From Asterias rubens (lineage: Eukaryota; Echinodermata; Asteroidea; Forcipulatida; Asteriidae), in the NCBI RefSeq assembly GCF_902459465.1, contig NC_047072.1:17341776-17405775 (forward strand): a stretch of DNA of 64,000 nucleotides. The letters are read 5' to 3'. This document shows positions 11,212 through 21,782 of this stretch, piece by piece. The translations under genes were made by a program, and so were the position numbers. Position 1 is the first letter of the stretch. Each line of letters begins with the position of its first letter. Below the pieces are notes generated by a model, which was not told the origin of the DNA, ran no database searches, and saw nothing but the letters and a program-made list of their open reading frames with translations.

Positions 11212-11860
11212 AGTGACAAAGTGTTCTGCACGAATCAAATTGCTAGCAATGTTTGAAGTTGAAATCCATATTTGAAGTGGATTTTTTTCTCTGATTTTGA
11301 AGTGTATGACGCAACGAGAAGATAGGTTGTCTAGTGTGGAGCTCAGTTTTGTGCCATTAATCTCTGCGTATTCTTGTATTTGAAATCCAATCTTTAAAAA
11401 TAATTGCAGAGTTATACATCAATTTAATGGAGAGGTCACTATGTTGAATAGCTTTCACTCGTGATGTTCTTGAAGAATGACGACTCATCATTTCGCACGC
11501 ACCATTATTTGCTAGCAATATTTGAAGTGGAAATCAATCTTTGAAGCGGAAATTGTTGCTGGTGTTCAAGTATGCCTATGATGACACAACGTGAATTATA
11601 GGTTTCCGAGTGTGGAATTCATGCTCAGTCTTTTGGTGTTCATAAAATCCAATCTTAATTATTATGAGATGAGAATACATACAGCGCTTTCACTCATGAT
11701 GTTCTTGACGAATTACCACAAAGTGTTTCACACGTACCGATAATTGTTGCCAACATTTGAAGTTGAAATATATCTTTGAAGTTGCCAACATTTGAAGTTG
11801 AAATCTATCCTAGAAGTGGTATTTCTCGCTGGTGTTTCAAGAATGGCCTAACGATGACAC
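11212..11860. repeat. Diverged ~240-270-bp tandem repeat upstream of GPCR2
   Basis: Units beginning near 11212, 11483 and 11718 share GCACG(A/C)A, TTGCTAGCAAT or TTGCCAACA, TTTGAAGTTGAAAT, a GATGACACAACG-like phrase and CTTTCACTC(G/A)TGATGTTCTT. Copies are much more diverged than the array upstream of GPCR1, so this is older. It lies 120 bp upstream of the GPCR2 start codon. Confidence 0.7.
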
Positions 11861-11861
11861 A

Positions 11862-11976
11862 ACATGAATCAGAGCATACTGATCGAAACGTCGAGTTGAA
11901 ATCAATTCTGTTCAGAACCACCCCAACTCATTTAGAGATTATCATTTCCTGGTGTAACCGCAAACCTTTTCTGTAA
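11862..11976. repeat. Half copy of the 23.3-kb palindrome
   Basis: Holds GAGCATACTGATCGAAACGT, AGAACCACCCCAACTCAT and GTAACCGCAAACCTTTTCT, matching the right half of the palindrome at 23299-23495. Confidence 0.7.
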
Positions 11977-13261
11977 TCGTATTTCCAACATGCAAAGTTT
12001 TAAATAAATCCTACGTCGTCCTTGAAGCCTCACTTTCTACTCAATGGGCTTAATGCAATCGGTTGAGGTTTCAAAAACTGTGCTTTAACATCAAGCAACC
12101 ACAATCACCGCAAGAACATCGACAAGTGTACAGCAACCTTGATTGATCATTTCCATAATGGTTGCTGAAATCGCTGACTTAATGCCATCAATATACTATA
12201 AGGTTCGTGATAACAATTCTTGTAAAGGTTAATTGTACACTCACTATCACTCGGAAGAAATAACCCGCCGGATTAATCAACTTTGCATTAGAGTGGTATT
12301 TACGTACCAGGTCACTATTGTAATTGGCACTATCAACATCCAAGTCGCTTAGTGGTCCTTCAATTATAGTAATTGGCCGGGCCAGTTTAATGTTGATATT
12401 GTGCATCAAACGGTGTTCTCATGTTAATGACGGATAGTGTTTATAACATGGGACTCATTAGTAATCCAGTGTCCTCAGTAAAACAAAATAAAAAAGTCGG
12501 AAAATTATAATCTTGTTGGTTAACAAACTCTATGGCATACAATTCAACAACTTTAAAAGAAAAACGTGTCCTGTTTTGGCATCTATGGAAAGCTCATGTC
12601 AATCTGCACGTCCAATGATACTATTGTACCCAATGGAATCACTGGATATGAATAGCAGGCTACTGTCTTTATCCTTGCGGGTAAAGACAGGGGCCAGTCT
12701 AACCACGACCCTGTTTCCAATAGATGCGCAAATCTTTTGGAATGGGGAGTATTTTCAAAAAAGGCGCCCTGCATTTTAACGCGCTGTTGCGAGTTTCATT
12801 AACGCTTTATTAGCTTCGATTCCGTGCCACCCTTTCCACCTTTTTGGGTCGATGATGTAATCAGCAACCTCCTATCATATTCATACAGTTCCGTATTGAT
12901 TGATAAAAGTTTCAAAACAACAAAGAAAAGACACAGGCGAATATTATTTTCTTTGTTAATAAATCTTTCAACACCTTGATATCCATTTGAAAGTTGTTGA
13001 TTGTTAAAACCACGCCCTGTTTCCTGTCGTAAAATTTCGACGACTTTGTCAGAAGTGACTCCTCAAAACTGTCTGTAGTATGTCAAAGGTTAGTGGTGAG
13101 TGAAAGTAAGTTCAAGCATACTCAATGGCTTCGTATAAATCAATACATCAAAGAGATGCAGTACGACGGTTGCTCCTATCGATAACAATAAATAATGACA
13201 CAGTATGGAACTTAATTTATTTAATCATCCGAACGGCCATGTTGCAGAATGATGTAAAATG
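11977..13261. other. Intergenic, no gene recognised
   Basis: Frames here are short with no recognisable product. A small perfect inverted pair (CTGTCTTTA / TAAAGACAG) sits near 12663-12690. Confidence 0.5.
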
Positions 13262-13357
13262 ATTTAAAGGCACTCCAAAAACTCCCCATTGCTCGTTACC
13301 AAGTAAGTTTTTATGGTAACGAATGTTTTGAGTATAGTGTCCATTGTCTTTATTAAG
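13262..13357 (+). mobile_element. M1 MITE, internally deleted remnant
   Basis: TTTAAAGGCACTCC joins directly to the distal part (CTCCCCATTGCTCGTTACCA) and ends TAGTGTCCATTGTCTTTA. Only about 95 bp remain. Confidence 0.65.
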
Positions 13358-13704
13358 CAAGACACTTCACCGTCGCTTCGTCCTTCGGATGGGACGTTAA
13401 GCCGTTGGTCCCATGTGTTGTGTAACGCATGTAAAAGAACCCAGTACACTTATCGAAAAGAGAAGGGGTTCGCCCCGGTGTTCCTGGTCCGATCGGCAGC
13501 AAATTGTGCCACAGCACCTTGTAAAACATTACATGGTGCTATCAGAATTAGGTCTCATAATTCAAACGTAGTCCCACATCTTGCAGGAAATACTGTATGT
13601 TACAGCGCCAGGAGCGTCACTGGGTGACGGACATGTGTGCTATATTAGAAGCCACAATTATTATTATTATTATTATTATTATTATCATTATTATTATTAT
13701 TATT
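13358..13704 (+). mobile_element. SINE with ATT-repeat tail
   Basis: Contains GCAAGACACTTCACCGTCGC, GGATGGGACGTTAAGCCG, GTAAAAGAACCCAGTACACT and TTCGCCCCGGTGTTCCTGG, a body seen again (minus strand) at 43057 and 49855. It ends in a run of ATT triplets at 13650-13704. The tRNA head is missing. Confidence 0.7.
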
Positions 13705-14485
13705 AAGTGAACGCATTGTAAACTAGTGTTTGGTTTTAATAGTGAACCAGGCTGCCAATCACTGGTACCATGTAGGATTGTACAAACAACCAGTTGATAC
13801 GCAATAATATTTCTAGATAATATCAGCCTAATTGAAAGATGATAAACCCACCATCTTAATACAGCGTTTAAGTGACAGTGCCTGCCCAAATTTCCTGACA
13901 ATGTTTTCACATTCAATCATGTTGTTGTTGTTGTTTATGCAACCCATCATTCTGAAGATTGTGTTCGGTTGGGACAGTTGTGTTCATTACGTCCACCGAG
14001 TTTTAAGAGCTGAAATCTCTATGAGCTCAACAGTTAACGGAAACACATGACCCGGAGTATGCCCTACTACGTCGCAAGCGAGATTAGTTGTTAATGCACA
14101 CACACAAGGTTTATTGAAACTCTTTACAAGAACTTCTAGGGTTTGCAGCTCTGTAGTCAACTTGTCAATGCTCCATACTGAGAGATTTTCCACTGTCTTT
14201 TTCTTATCGTGCCCACATACACTAGATACTGTGTTTCGGCCAGAACTGGACATGCAGTTCCTAGCAATGTCATTGTACTCTGCAAGGTCCTCAGTTTTCC
14301 TCTAGCTCCGGAATAGGGGGCATCTGAAGAGGTGCTCCATAGTTTGTGGCTCTGACTTACATATGTAGGTCACGTCTTCAAGAGCCTAGGTATCCCCACT
14401 TCTTGAGAGACACTTTCAAAGTAAGAGAAGGGCAGGCTCTAGAATTTCTGATGTTGTTGTAATTTGATTTGAACACAACCACACA
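13705..14485. other. Upstream region of GPCR3, no other gene seen
   Basis: About 780 bp without a recognisable coding frame or repeat. Unlike the other receptors, no tandem array precedes GPCR3. Confidence 0.5.
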
Positions 14486-15448
14486 ATGTCCACTGTGAAT
14501 AATATGAACTCTACATCCACAGACTCTGTGGGTCTGTCCCCAGTCCTCGTCGCACTCCGTACTTGTTTCATCGCCATCATTGCACTGCTGATTATACCTG
14601 GGAATATTCTCTCAATTGCCGTGATACGCCGTGTAACCAACTTAGCTGACAGCACCAAGATTCTGATGACGTCACTAGCTGTATCTGACTTGTCTGTCGG
14701 ATTGTTCACGTTACTCTGTGTTGTAGCATCTGCTATGGACAGGTGGCCTTTTGGTGATATTGTTTGCGAATTTGTCACTATTTATAGTTTATCCTGTTTC
14801 GCAATGTCCGTACTTTCGATAATTTCTATTAACATTGAACGGTTCCTGGCTATAACCCGACCCTACAAGTTTCCTGTGTGGTGTACATCATCTCGAGTCA
14901 AAAAGGCTGTGGTTTTCCTTGCATTACTCAGTTTATGTTTTGGGTTATCTTCAAAATTAGCGTCGCAGGTGTCTGCAGAGTTTCATGATGTTCTGCAAGT
15001 ATGCTATTATATAAAAGCCCCACCATTTGTTATCACTTGTACCCTTATTCTTGGAGATATATTCCCGACATCATTGATGTCATATATTTACTATCGATTG
15101 ATTAAAATCAGTCGCCAACATGAACAGCGACTGAATCAAAACGGCAACAATGAGGCAAACAATAATCATGACAACAAAGCTCTCAAGACTTTCCTTGTTG
15201 TTACGTTGACATTTGCTGGATGTTACACACCATTTTTAACCCTGCAAACGGCGATGTATTTACCAGGAGTGTCTACTCCAGAGTGGCTGCAATTTCTAAC
15301 AGCTTGGTTAGTAATCAGCAACAGCATATTCAATGTCATCATCTACTGCCTCTTCAATAAGGCATTTCGTCAAACAGCTAAGAAAATCCTTTTAGAAAGA
15401 TTTCCCTGTTGCAACAGAGCGGTTGGTCCATTTGAAATTGTATCTTAA
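14486..15448 (+). CDS. Class A orphan GPCR 3, intronless
   Basis: 320 residues. Landmarks by residue: sequon N8-S9-T10, GN at 39-40, D68 (2.50) in LAVSDLS, C94 (3.25) and C173 in loop 2, E118-R119-F120 for DRY, a basic loop 3 with ISRQHEQRLNQNGNNEANNN (208-227), CYTPF at 246-250, N279-S280 and N283-V284-I-I-Y287 for NPxxY, and CC at 308-309. The first 190 nt or so and the loop 3/helix 6 segment are nearly identical in DNA to GPCR4 and GPCR5, while helices 3-5 and loop 3 outside are not. The start ATG is chosen because the MSTVN leader is shared with GPCR1 and GPCR4. Membrane receptor, ligand unknown. Confidence 0.92.
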   Translation: MSTVNNMNSTSTDSVGLSPVLVALRTCFIAIIALLIIPGNILSIAVIRRVTNLADSTKILMTSLAVSDLSVGLFTLLCVVASAMDRWPFGDIVCEFVTIYSLSCFAMSVLSIISINIERFLAITRPYKFPVWCTSSRVKKAVVFLALLSLCFGLSSKLASQVSAEFHDVLQVCYYIKAPPFVITCTLILGDIFPTSLMSYIYYRLIKISRQHEQRLNQNGNNEANNNHDNKALKTFLVVTLTFAGCYTPFLTLQTAMYLPGVSTPEWLQFLTAWLVISNSIFNVIIYCLFNKAFRQTAKKILLERFPCCNRAVGPFEIVS

Positions 15449-15601
15449 CAATTACCAGTATTATAAGTAGGATTTGAAACTTTGCATGGTGGTAATAAGA
15501 TATAGAAGAGTTTTCGGTACTCTTCTATACCAATATTATGAAATTAAAATTGAACCTAAGCTCTGATTGGAGTCGAGTTTGTCCTCAATTGCTTTTTCCT
15601 A

Positions 15602-16497
15602 TACACACAGAAATTCTTTGTGAACAATGCGATGGTCAGTCAGTGTCACAAGGAGGTCAAGCATAAATTATAATCTTAATTCAACAAATTATTCGCTCTG
15701 ACTATTATAATGTGCACTATATAGGGTCACTTGATATTAATGAGGCAAAACTCATGCATTTCAATTGCTTTTTGCTATTAAAGACAGTGGACACTATTGG
15801 TAGTTGTCAAAGACCAGTCTTCTCACTTGGTGTATATCTACAATATGCATAAAATATCAAACCTGTGAAAATATGAGCTTGATTGGTCGTCGGAGTTGCG
15901 AGATAACTATAAAAGAAAAAACACCATTGTCACACGAAGTTGTGTGCTTTCAGGTGCTTGATTTCGAGACCTCAAGTTCTAAACTTGAGGTCTCGAAATC
16001 AAAATCGTGGAAAGTTACTTCTTTCTCAAAAACTATGTCACTTCAGAGGGAGCCGTTTCTCACAGTGTTTTATTCTATCAACCTCTCCCCATTACTCGTT
16101 ACCAAGTGAGGTTTTATGCTGATAATTATTTTGAGAAATTACCAATAGTGTCCACTGCCTTTAACACAGAAATCCACTGCTTAGTGCGATGGTCAATCCG
16201 TGTTAGGGCGGTGAACCATACATTATAACCAACAAATAATTATTCGCTCTGATTATGATGAGGTGCACTTAGGGGTCTCTTATTATTACTGAGGCAACAC
16301 TCATGCATTTAATTTGCTTTTTACTACACAGAAATCAATTGCGAATGGTCAATCGGTGTTTACAAGAAGGTCAAGCATAAATTGTTGCGTAATATCCGAA
16401 CAAATATTCGGTCTGATTATTACGAGGTGCACTTTTGGTTTCTTACTCTATACTGAGGCAACACTAATGAATGTCACGAATAACTCACCGGTCAATT
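15602..16497. repeat. ~160-bp tandem repeat upstream of GPCR4, split by an M1 element
   Basis: Three units: 15602-15778, 16163-16320 and 16320-16497. Each has ACACAGAAAT, a GATGGTCA or AATGGTCA phrase, ATTATNNCGAGGTGCACTT-like text and ACTGAGGCAACACTCATGCA or a variant. The M1 copy at 15779-16164 separates unit 1 from unit 2, so the array predates that insertion. Confidence 0.82.
15779..16164 (+). mobile_element. M1 MITE with perfect central palindrome
   Basis: TTAA at both ends. The centre (15957-16003) is GATTTCGAGACCTCAAGTTC followed by its exact complement, an uninterrupted foldback. Confidence 0.9.
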
Positions 16498-16979
16498 GAA
16501 AGGCCTAATGGAAAGTGCATTAATCCATCAACTTATTTCTTGTAAATTGAAGTGCCTAGTGGCCATAATACAAATCAATATTTTGTACAGTTGTTCTTTG
16601 ATCGCTTATGCCATTCATCAGTCTGCATGCTGCTGAGGTAGTTGTGATCATTTTGGTATTCTAACTGAGGTGTGACGATCGGCAACCTTAAGGTCTGAGC
16701 TTAAATTACTGAGGACAATCTGGATTCCTCAAGTTGTGTCTCCATGATGGTATAACGGAACACTGGCGCAAGAGTCTAGCCCTCTCGTGTCTAACCTTGA
16801 CCAGTGGTTATTGATGCACAAGACAAACTGTGTGGACATGTGATGCACAAGGCAATGTGTGTGGACATTGTTATACTTGGAAAGCCTAAAAAACGATGTT
16901 CTAAATTCAAAGATACTGTCAGAAACCTTCTAGATTGTGTTATATAGCTGAATATAGAATTTGGTAAGCAGCAACGACA
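16498..16979 (+). promoter_or_regulatory. Conserved upstream block of GPCR4
   Basis: Non-coding. Carries AATGGAAAGTGCATTAATCC, ATCAACTTATTTCTTGTAA, a CATCAGTCTGCATGCTGCTG stretch and TGTGTGGACA near the start codon. The same block precedes the deleted receptor (24120-24550) and GPCR5 (28587-29000). Conservation over three loci suggests promoter function or simply recent duplication; I cannot separate these here. Confidence 0.55.
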
Positions 16980-17942
16980 ATGTCCACTGTGAATAATATG
17001 AACTCTACATCCACAGACTCTGTGGGTCTGTCCCCAGTCCTCATCGCACTCCGTACTTGTTTCATCGCCATCATTGCACTGCTGATTATATCTGGGAATA
17101 TTCTTTCAATTGCCGTGACACGCCGTGTAACCAACTTAGCTGACAGCACTAAGATTCTGATGACATCACTGTCTGTGTCCGATCTCCTGGTTGGATTCTG
17201 TGCAGTAGTCAGTGTTGTAGCATCTGCTCTGGACAGCTGGCCTTTTGGTGATGTGGGCTGCGATTTGATAAACTTCTTCTTCATTTGGTGCTTCGCAATG
17301 TCCACATTTTCGATAATTTCTATTAACATTGAACGGTTTATAGCTGTAACCCGACCCTACAAGTTTCCTATGTGGTGTAGCAGATTCCGGATTAAACTGG
17401 TTGTGATTTTCTTGTCATTGCTCGCTTTATGTGTTAGTACCTCTTCTAAGATTTCATCCCAAGTATCTGCACAGTTTAACAACATACAGCAAGTCTGTGA
17501 ATATGCGAACGCCCCAACATATCCCCAGGTGTTAACTCTACTTCTTGGAGATATATTTCCAACAATTTTGATGTCATTTATTTACTATCGTTTGATTAAA
17601 ATCAGTCGCCAACATGAACAGCGCCTGAATAGAAACGGCAACAACGAGGCAAACAATAATCATGACAACAAAGCTCTCAAGACTTTCCTTGTTGTTACTT
17701 TGACATTTGCTGGATGTTATACTCCATTTTTAACCATGCAAATTGTGAGGTCATTACCAGGAAAGTTTATTCCAGATGGGCTGCAATTTTTTACATTGTG
17801 GTTGGTGGTCAGCAACAGTATGTTCAATGTCATCATCTACTGTCTCTTCAATAAGGTATTTCGTCAAACAGCTAATAAAATCCTCTTAGAGACATTTCTC
17901 TGTTGCAAAAGATCGATCGCCCCAGTTGAAGTTAACCTATAG
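16980..17942 (+). CDS. Class A orphan GPCR 4, intronless
   Basis: 320 residues, collinear with GPCR3 and with the same landmarks: sequon at residue 8, GN at 39-40, D68 in LSVSDLLVGF, Cys94 in VGCDLI, INIERFIAVTRPYKFPMW, loop 3 ISRQHEQRLNRNGNNEANN, CYTPFLTMQ in helix 6, NSMFNVIIYCLFN in helix 7, tail Cys pair in FLCCKRS. Helix 3 (FFFIWCFAMSTF) and loop 2 (VSAQFNNIQQVCEY) differ from GPCR3. Its flanks on both sides were duplicated to 23.26-24.8 kb, where the coding region is missing. Orphan membrane receptor; chemosensory function is inferred only. Confidence 0.92.
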   Translation: MSTVNNMNSTSTDSVGLSPVLIALRTCFIAIIALLIISGNILSIAVTRRVTNLADSTKILMTSLSVSDLLVGFCAVVSVVASALDSWPFGDVGCDLINFFFIWCFAMSTFSIISINIERFIAVTRPYKFPMWCSRFRIKLVVIFLSLLALCVSTSSKISSQVSAQFNNIQQVCEYANAPTYPQVLTLLLGDIFPTILMSFIYYRLIKISRQHEQRLNRNGNNEANNNHDNKALKTFLVVTLTFAGCYTPFLTMQIVRSLPGKFIPDGLQFFTLWLVVSNSMFNVIIYCLFNKVFRQTANKILLETFLCCKRSIAPVEVNL

Positions 17943-18041
17943 CTTTATAAATAACCAATGATTATTGTAAAGATAGTATACTTCAACAGGTTAAATCATT
18001 AATTCAAAATACGCTCAGAAAACAATTCTTTTGTTGCTTTT

Positions 18042-18181
18042 AGGCACTTAACACGTTTTCTAATTGTCAAAGACCAGTATTCTCTGCTAAAATAGTTGTT
18101 AGCATAAAACGTACTTAGCAATGGAGAGCTTAACACAATGTGAGAAACGGCTCCCTCTGAAGTGTCACTCAAGTATTAAAG
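18042..18181 (-). mobile_element. M1-related remnant after GPCR4
   Basis: AGGCACTTAACACGTTTTC, AATTGTCAAAGACCAGTATT, TTAGCATAAAACGTACTTAG and GAGAAACGGCTCCCTCTGAA are scrambled M1 pieces. The same remnant follows the deleted receptor at 24710-24800. Confidence 0.6.
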
Positions 18182-18536
18182 GACTTCGGGCACGAGGCCC
18201 TTATTTAGGCATCTGAAGCACACATTTTTGTAACAAGGATGTTTTCAAGATGGTGTTTAACTCTTTCGTTTGTGATCAGTTGTGCTGTAAGTTATTTACA
18301 TTCAGGATAGAGTTATAAATAAACCTAGTTTGCGCCTTCAATCCGGATTTTTTGTCTTTTCTTATTGGTGTTTTTTTTTTTTTTTTTTTTTCTAGCACAA
18401 GGGCACATAGGATTTTCGCTTCATATCTGCTCATGTACAATCGTTGGTAAATCAATTTAAGTTTGAAGCAGATATTAAAAAATGGCCTTTGAAACAGGTA
18501 GGGCCTATATTCTTTTATATAAAAAATGGCCTTTAA

Positions 18537-18682
18537 TTGGGAACCTTTGGAACGCTTGGTGGCAGCAGACTCACCAGGTTAAAGTCATTGATATCGGTAT
18601 CATGCGCATGCTCAGAACTACGTAAACGATGGAATTTTACCCGGTAAGTCTGCTGCCACCTTGCGTTTCAAAGTGTCCATTA
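18537..18682. mobile_element. Short palindromic MITE, family M6
   Basis: Inverted halves: GGTGGCAGCAGACTCACC / GGTAAGTCTGCTGCCACC, with matching ends TTGGGAACCTTTGGAACGC / GCGTTTCAAAGTGTCCA. Confidence 0.8.
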
Positions 18683-18699
18683 CGATAACAAAATAGAAT

Positions 18700-19660
18700 G
18701 AAGTGCCCGGTCATAAATGAGTGGACGGATAAATGGTTCTCTACTACTACTACTACAAACAAAAAGGATTTTTGCACCAAAATCAAAAATGCACGAAATT
18801 ACCTCTCAACAACAATTGAAGATAAATCTCCTGCAACCAATTTATTCATGACAATGATAACAAAGCGAATACACAGTAAATTCCAAGTGATACAACTACA
18901 ATATGTCAAGAGTGCTTTCTCGATGGTTGCTACCATGGTATGGAATGATCTTCCATCAAACATTCGTGCAGCCCATACCTGCTATGAATCATTTAAAGGC
19001 AGTGGACACTATTGGAAATTGTCAAAGACCAGTCTTCTCACTTGGTGTATCTCAACATATGCATAAAATAACGGACCTGTGAAAGTTTGAGCTCAATTGG
19101 TCATCGAAGTGGGGAGATAATAATGAAAGAAAAAACACCCTTGTCACACGAAGTTGTGTGCGTTTAGATAGTTTATTTCGAGACCTCAAGTTCTAAACAC
19201 AAACTCAATTACCAAAGCACAAAGCAATACCACCTTTTCATATGCCACCATCTTGGTCATGTTCCAAGCCTGATTTCGAGACCTCAAGTTCTAAACTTGA
19301 GGTCTCGAAATCAAATTCGTTGAAAATTACTTCTATCTCGAAAACTACGTCACTTCAGAGGGAGCCGTTTTTCACAATGTTTTATACTATCAACCTCTCC
19401 CCATTACTCGTTACCAAGTGAGATTTTATGCTGATAATTATTTTGAGTAATTACCAATAGTGTCCACTGCCTTTAAGTCAATGATTAAAACTCTTTGTTT
19501 CGTTCATATTATGGTAGTCGTTGTTTACCATAAGTTTTTACTCTTTTTTTGTCAATTTTTTAACATTAAGTTTTTTGTCACTATGTACAGTGTGCGGAGA
19601 TAGTTGTATATGGTGCACTTTAAACAATAAATTATTAGATTAAATTAGATTAGATTAATG
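18700..19660 (+). mobile_element. LINE 3' end, interrupted by an M1 element
   Basis: Before 18993 the frame reads FQVIQLQYVKSAFSMVATMV, then WNDLPSNIRAAHTCYESFK, the C-terminal end of a LINE reverse transcriptase. After 19476 the same frame resumes as SMIKTLCFVHIMVVV. Removing the M1 copy with one TTAA restores SFKSMIKTLCF. It ends with an ATTAGATT repeat tail at about 19660. Confidence 0.8.
18993..19476 (+). mobile_element. M1 MITE with inserted segment
   Basis: TTAA at both ends. It is about 100 bp longer than usual because positions 19198-19277 carry a foreign piece (CAAAGCACAAAGCAATACCA, TTGGTCATGTTCCAAGCC) that also precedes the partial M1 at 19739. Confidence 0.88.
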
Positions 19661-19738
19661 ATAAAACTGAGCATGGCTACATCCAAATTGACAAAACTTA
19701 CGATTACAATTTCCGTCTAAAATACATTACTCTGACAA

Positions 19739-20012
19739 AACAATTACCTAAGCACAAAGCAATACCACCTTTTCATATGCCACCATCTTGGTCATGTTCC
19801 AAGCCTGATTTCGAGACCTCAAGTTCTAAATCTAAGGTATCGAAATCAAATTTCTTTGAAAATGACTTCTTTCTCGAAAACTACGTCACTTCAGAAGAAG
19901 CCGCTTCTCACAATGTTTTATACTATCAACCTCTTCCCATTACTTGTTCCAAGTAAGGTTTTATGATAATATTTATTTTGAGTAATTACCAATAGTGTCC
20001 ACTGCCTTTAAA
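19739..20012 (+). mobile_element. Partial M1 MITE with the same foreign 5' piece
   Basis: AGCACAAAGCAATACCACCT at the left, then the M1 central and right parts ending CACTGCCTTTAA. The left terminal repeat is absent. Confidence 0.8.
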
Positions 20013-20397
20013 GGTGTTCTTAGTACTCACTGTGGGTGCAAGTACTATTTTATTTCTACTGTATAGGAATTTTATGTCCTCTTTGTTAGGCTTGAGAGGA
20101 CCGGAACTTATAGCCTTTTTTGTTAATTGTTTAACTCATCCTTCTGAAATGCTGCCTGTAAAATTGCAATTTAAAAACTCAACTACTTGTAGCACTACCA
20201 AGACAAATGACAAGATGATATTGATGATAATGAGGCAAAAGATATCAATTGTTATCATACGCCACAGAATGGTCACAAATCTTACATCAAGCGATTTTTT
20301 CCCCATTTTTTGCTACAAAAATAACGGTTCTTTGTTTACTTCCATTTTTCTCCATTTTGCTACACAAAATTACGGTTCTTTGTTTACTTCACGTAAC

Positions 20398-21639
20398 TTA
20401 TTTACAGCCAACAAGCAGCTCAAAACGCAGGCAGTTGAAAACATACCACTCAACGGGTGCGATGCGAATCTTGACCGCCAAGACGGGCTTGAAGAAGCGC
20501 CTCTCCACAATGCTGTTATGATCGGTGTTGCCGTTGAATATCTAGAAAGGAAAAGACAGAGAGCATAGTGTTATGTTCAATTGGGTACAGAGCATTTTTC
20601 GTCTGAAAATGTTTTGAAATCAAACGAGGCTATCAGCATACCTGAGTTTCACCATGTTTGTCTTTCACGTCAACAAGGTCTGACGGTGAGGGCGGTTTGA
20701 ACTGCACTGTGTACTTTGTCACCCACTGTGGAAAATCTTGACGCCCCTGTGTGAGTACCCCAATGACGTTGGTCGGGTCGCCTAAATCCACCTGTATCCA
20801 CTGGTTGGTATCCTTTACCACAGGACACCACGCTCCTATGATACCAAATGGTGATACTTTGTTGAGACGGCCACCAGCCGGTATACTCATATCTACGACT
20901 TCCCAGTTGCTTGAAGCGGAGAGGCTCTCATCGGGGATCGAACCATCTTCAAGGCCGAGTTTCTCTAGATTGGGAACAGCAAGATTTTCGTTTAGCCTAC
21001 GCGTAATGCCTACAATGCGTAAAGGATTCGACAGAAAATTCCTAAAATTACTTTCACATGCTCCATCAATTTGTAACACTCACCGAAACAAATACAGCAC
21101 TTCATCGGAGCGCACTTTCCATTGCAAGAAACAGAATTATTCTGTAGAGCAAGGGAGAAACAAAATATTGATGTACAATTCATTTTGTTTTAAAGTAAAA
21201 CATAGCTTAGTTTCGTACTTACAAAGGGAAATGCTTTGAACATGTGCGGCATGAAATAGACAGACAGGAAATAACGAACAATGTGAACGAATTGTACAAG
21301 TACCTGGCAAGGCATTGGTTTTGCAGTTGCGTCGTAATACGAAAAATACGGCATTCCTTGAAAGTTGTCACAGACGTGCTCAGCACTGGCGTTGTTCATC
21401 TGACAGACTTGATCGATGTGATCATAGTTGAAAGAGAAACATCCATGATGGCTGAGACACCGAACTGAACATCTGACGGCAGAGATGCCTGAGATATTCA
21501 TGAAGGACTGGCCTAGTAGGGCGTGGTGCTCTATCGGCTGGTACCAGACCCCTCGGTAAAGACCACTCACACTATAAGATGCTGAAACCTCAAGAAACAT
21601 ATCAAGCAAGAGGAAAATCAAACCACTCAAGTCGGCCAT
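20398..21639 (-). CDS. Secreted PAN/Apple - F5/8 type C protein A
   Basis: Exons on minus: 21639-21304 (ATG in GGCCAT context), 21141-21084, 20964-20642 and 20541-20398 (TAA); all introns GT-AG with consistent phases, giving about 286 residues. Residues 1-20 are a signal peptide (MADLSGLIFLLLDMFLEVSA). The PAN/Apple domain spans about 23-112 with Cys at 57, 61, 67, 79, 90 and 111 and sequons at N48 and N83. A 58-nt exon adds a Cys-rich linker (NGKCAPMKCCICF). The F5/8C (discoidin) domain runs from KLGLEDGSIPDESLSASS through NQWIQVDLGDPT and WVTKYTVQF to NGNTDHNSIVERRFFKP and RFELLVGC. Both domains bind carbohydrate, protein or lipid on cell surfaces; the product is probably extracellular, in adhesion or immunity. 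Exact ligand unknown. First of five paralogs. Confidence 0.85.
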
Positions 21640-21713
21640 TTTTCGCACTCTAGCTTGATATAGGTAGTTGTTGAACACGAACAACACCCGCGTAGGAGTC
21701 TGCAAGGGAATGC

Positions 21714-21751
21714 GTTGCCGTGGTAACAGGACAACAACTCATCTGACGTCA
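21714..21751 (-). promoter_or_regulatory. X-box-like and CRE promoter module of gene A
   Basis: GTTGCCGTGGTAAC at 21714-21727 is close to the RFX X-box (GTTGCCATGGCAAC) and lies 75 bp upstream of the ATG. A perfect CRE, TGACGTCA, is at 21744-21751. The same pair precedes every paralog. Confidence 0.65.
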
Positions 21752-21782
21752 CTCACACTTATCGATACGGTGTTTAAATAAA

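Noticed and set aside
20014-20568. 184-codon plus-strand frame
   Set aside because: Runs antisense through exon 4 of gene A and its flank; no domain resemblance.
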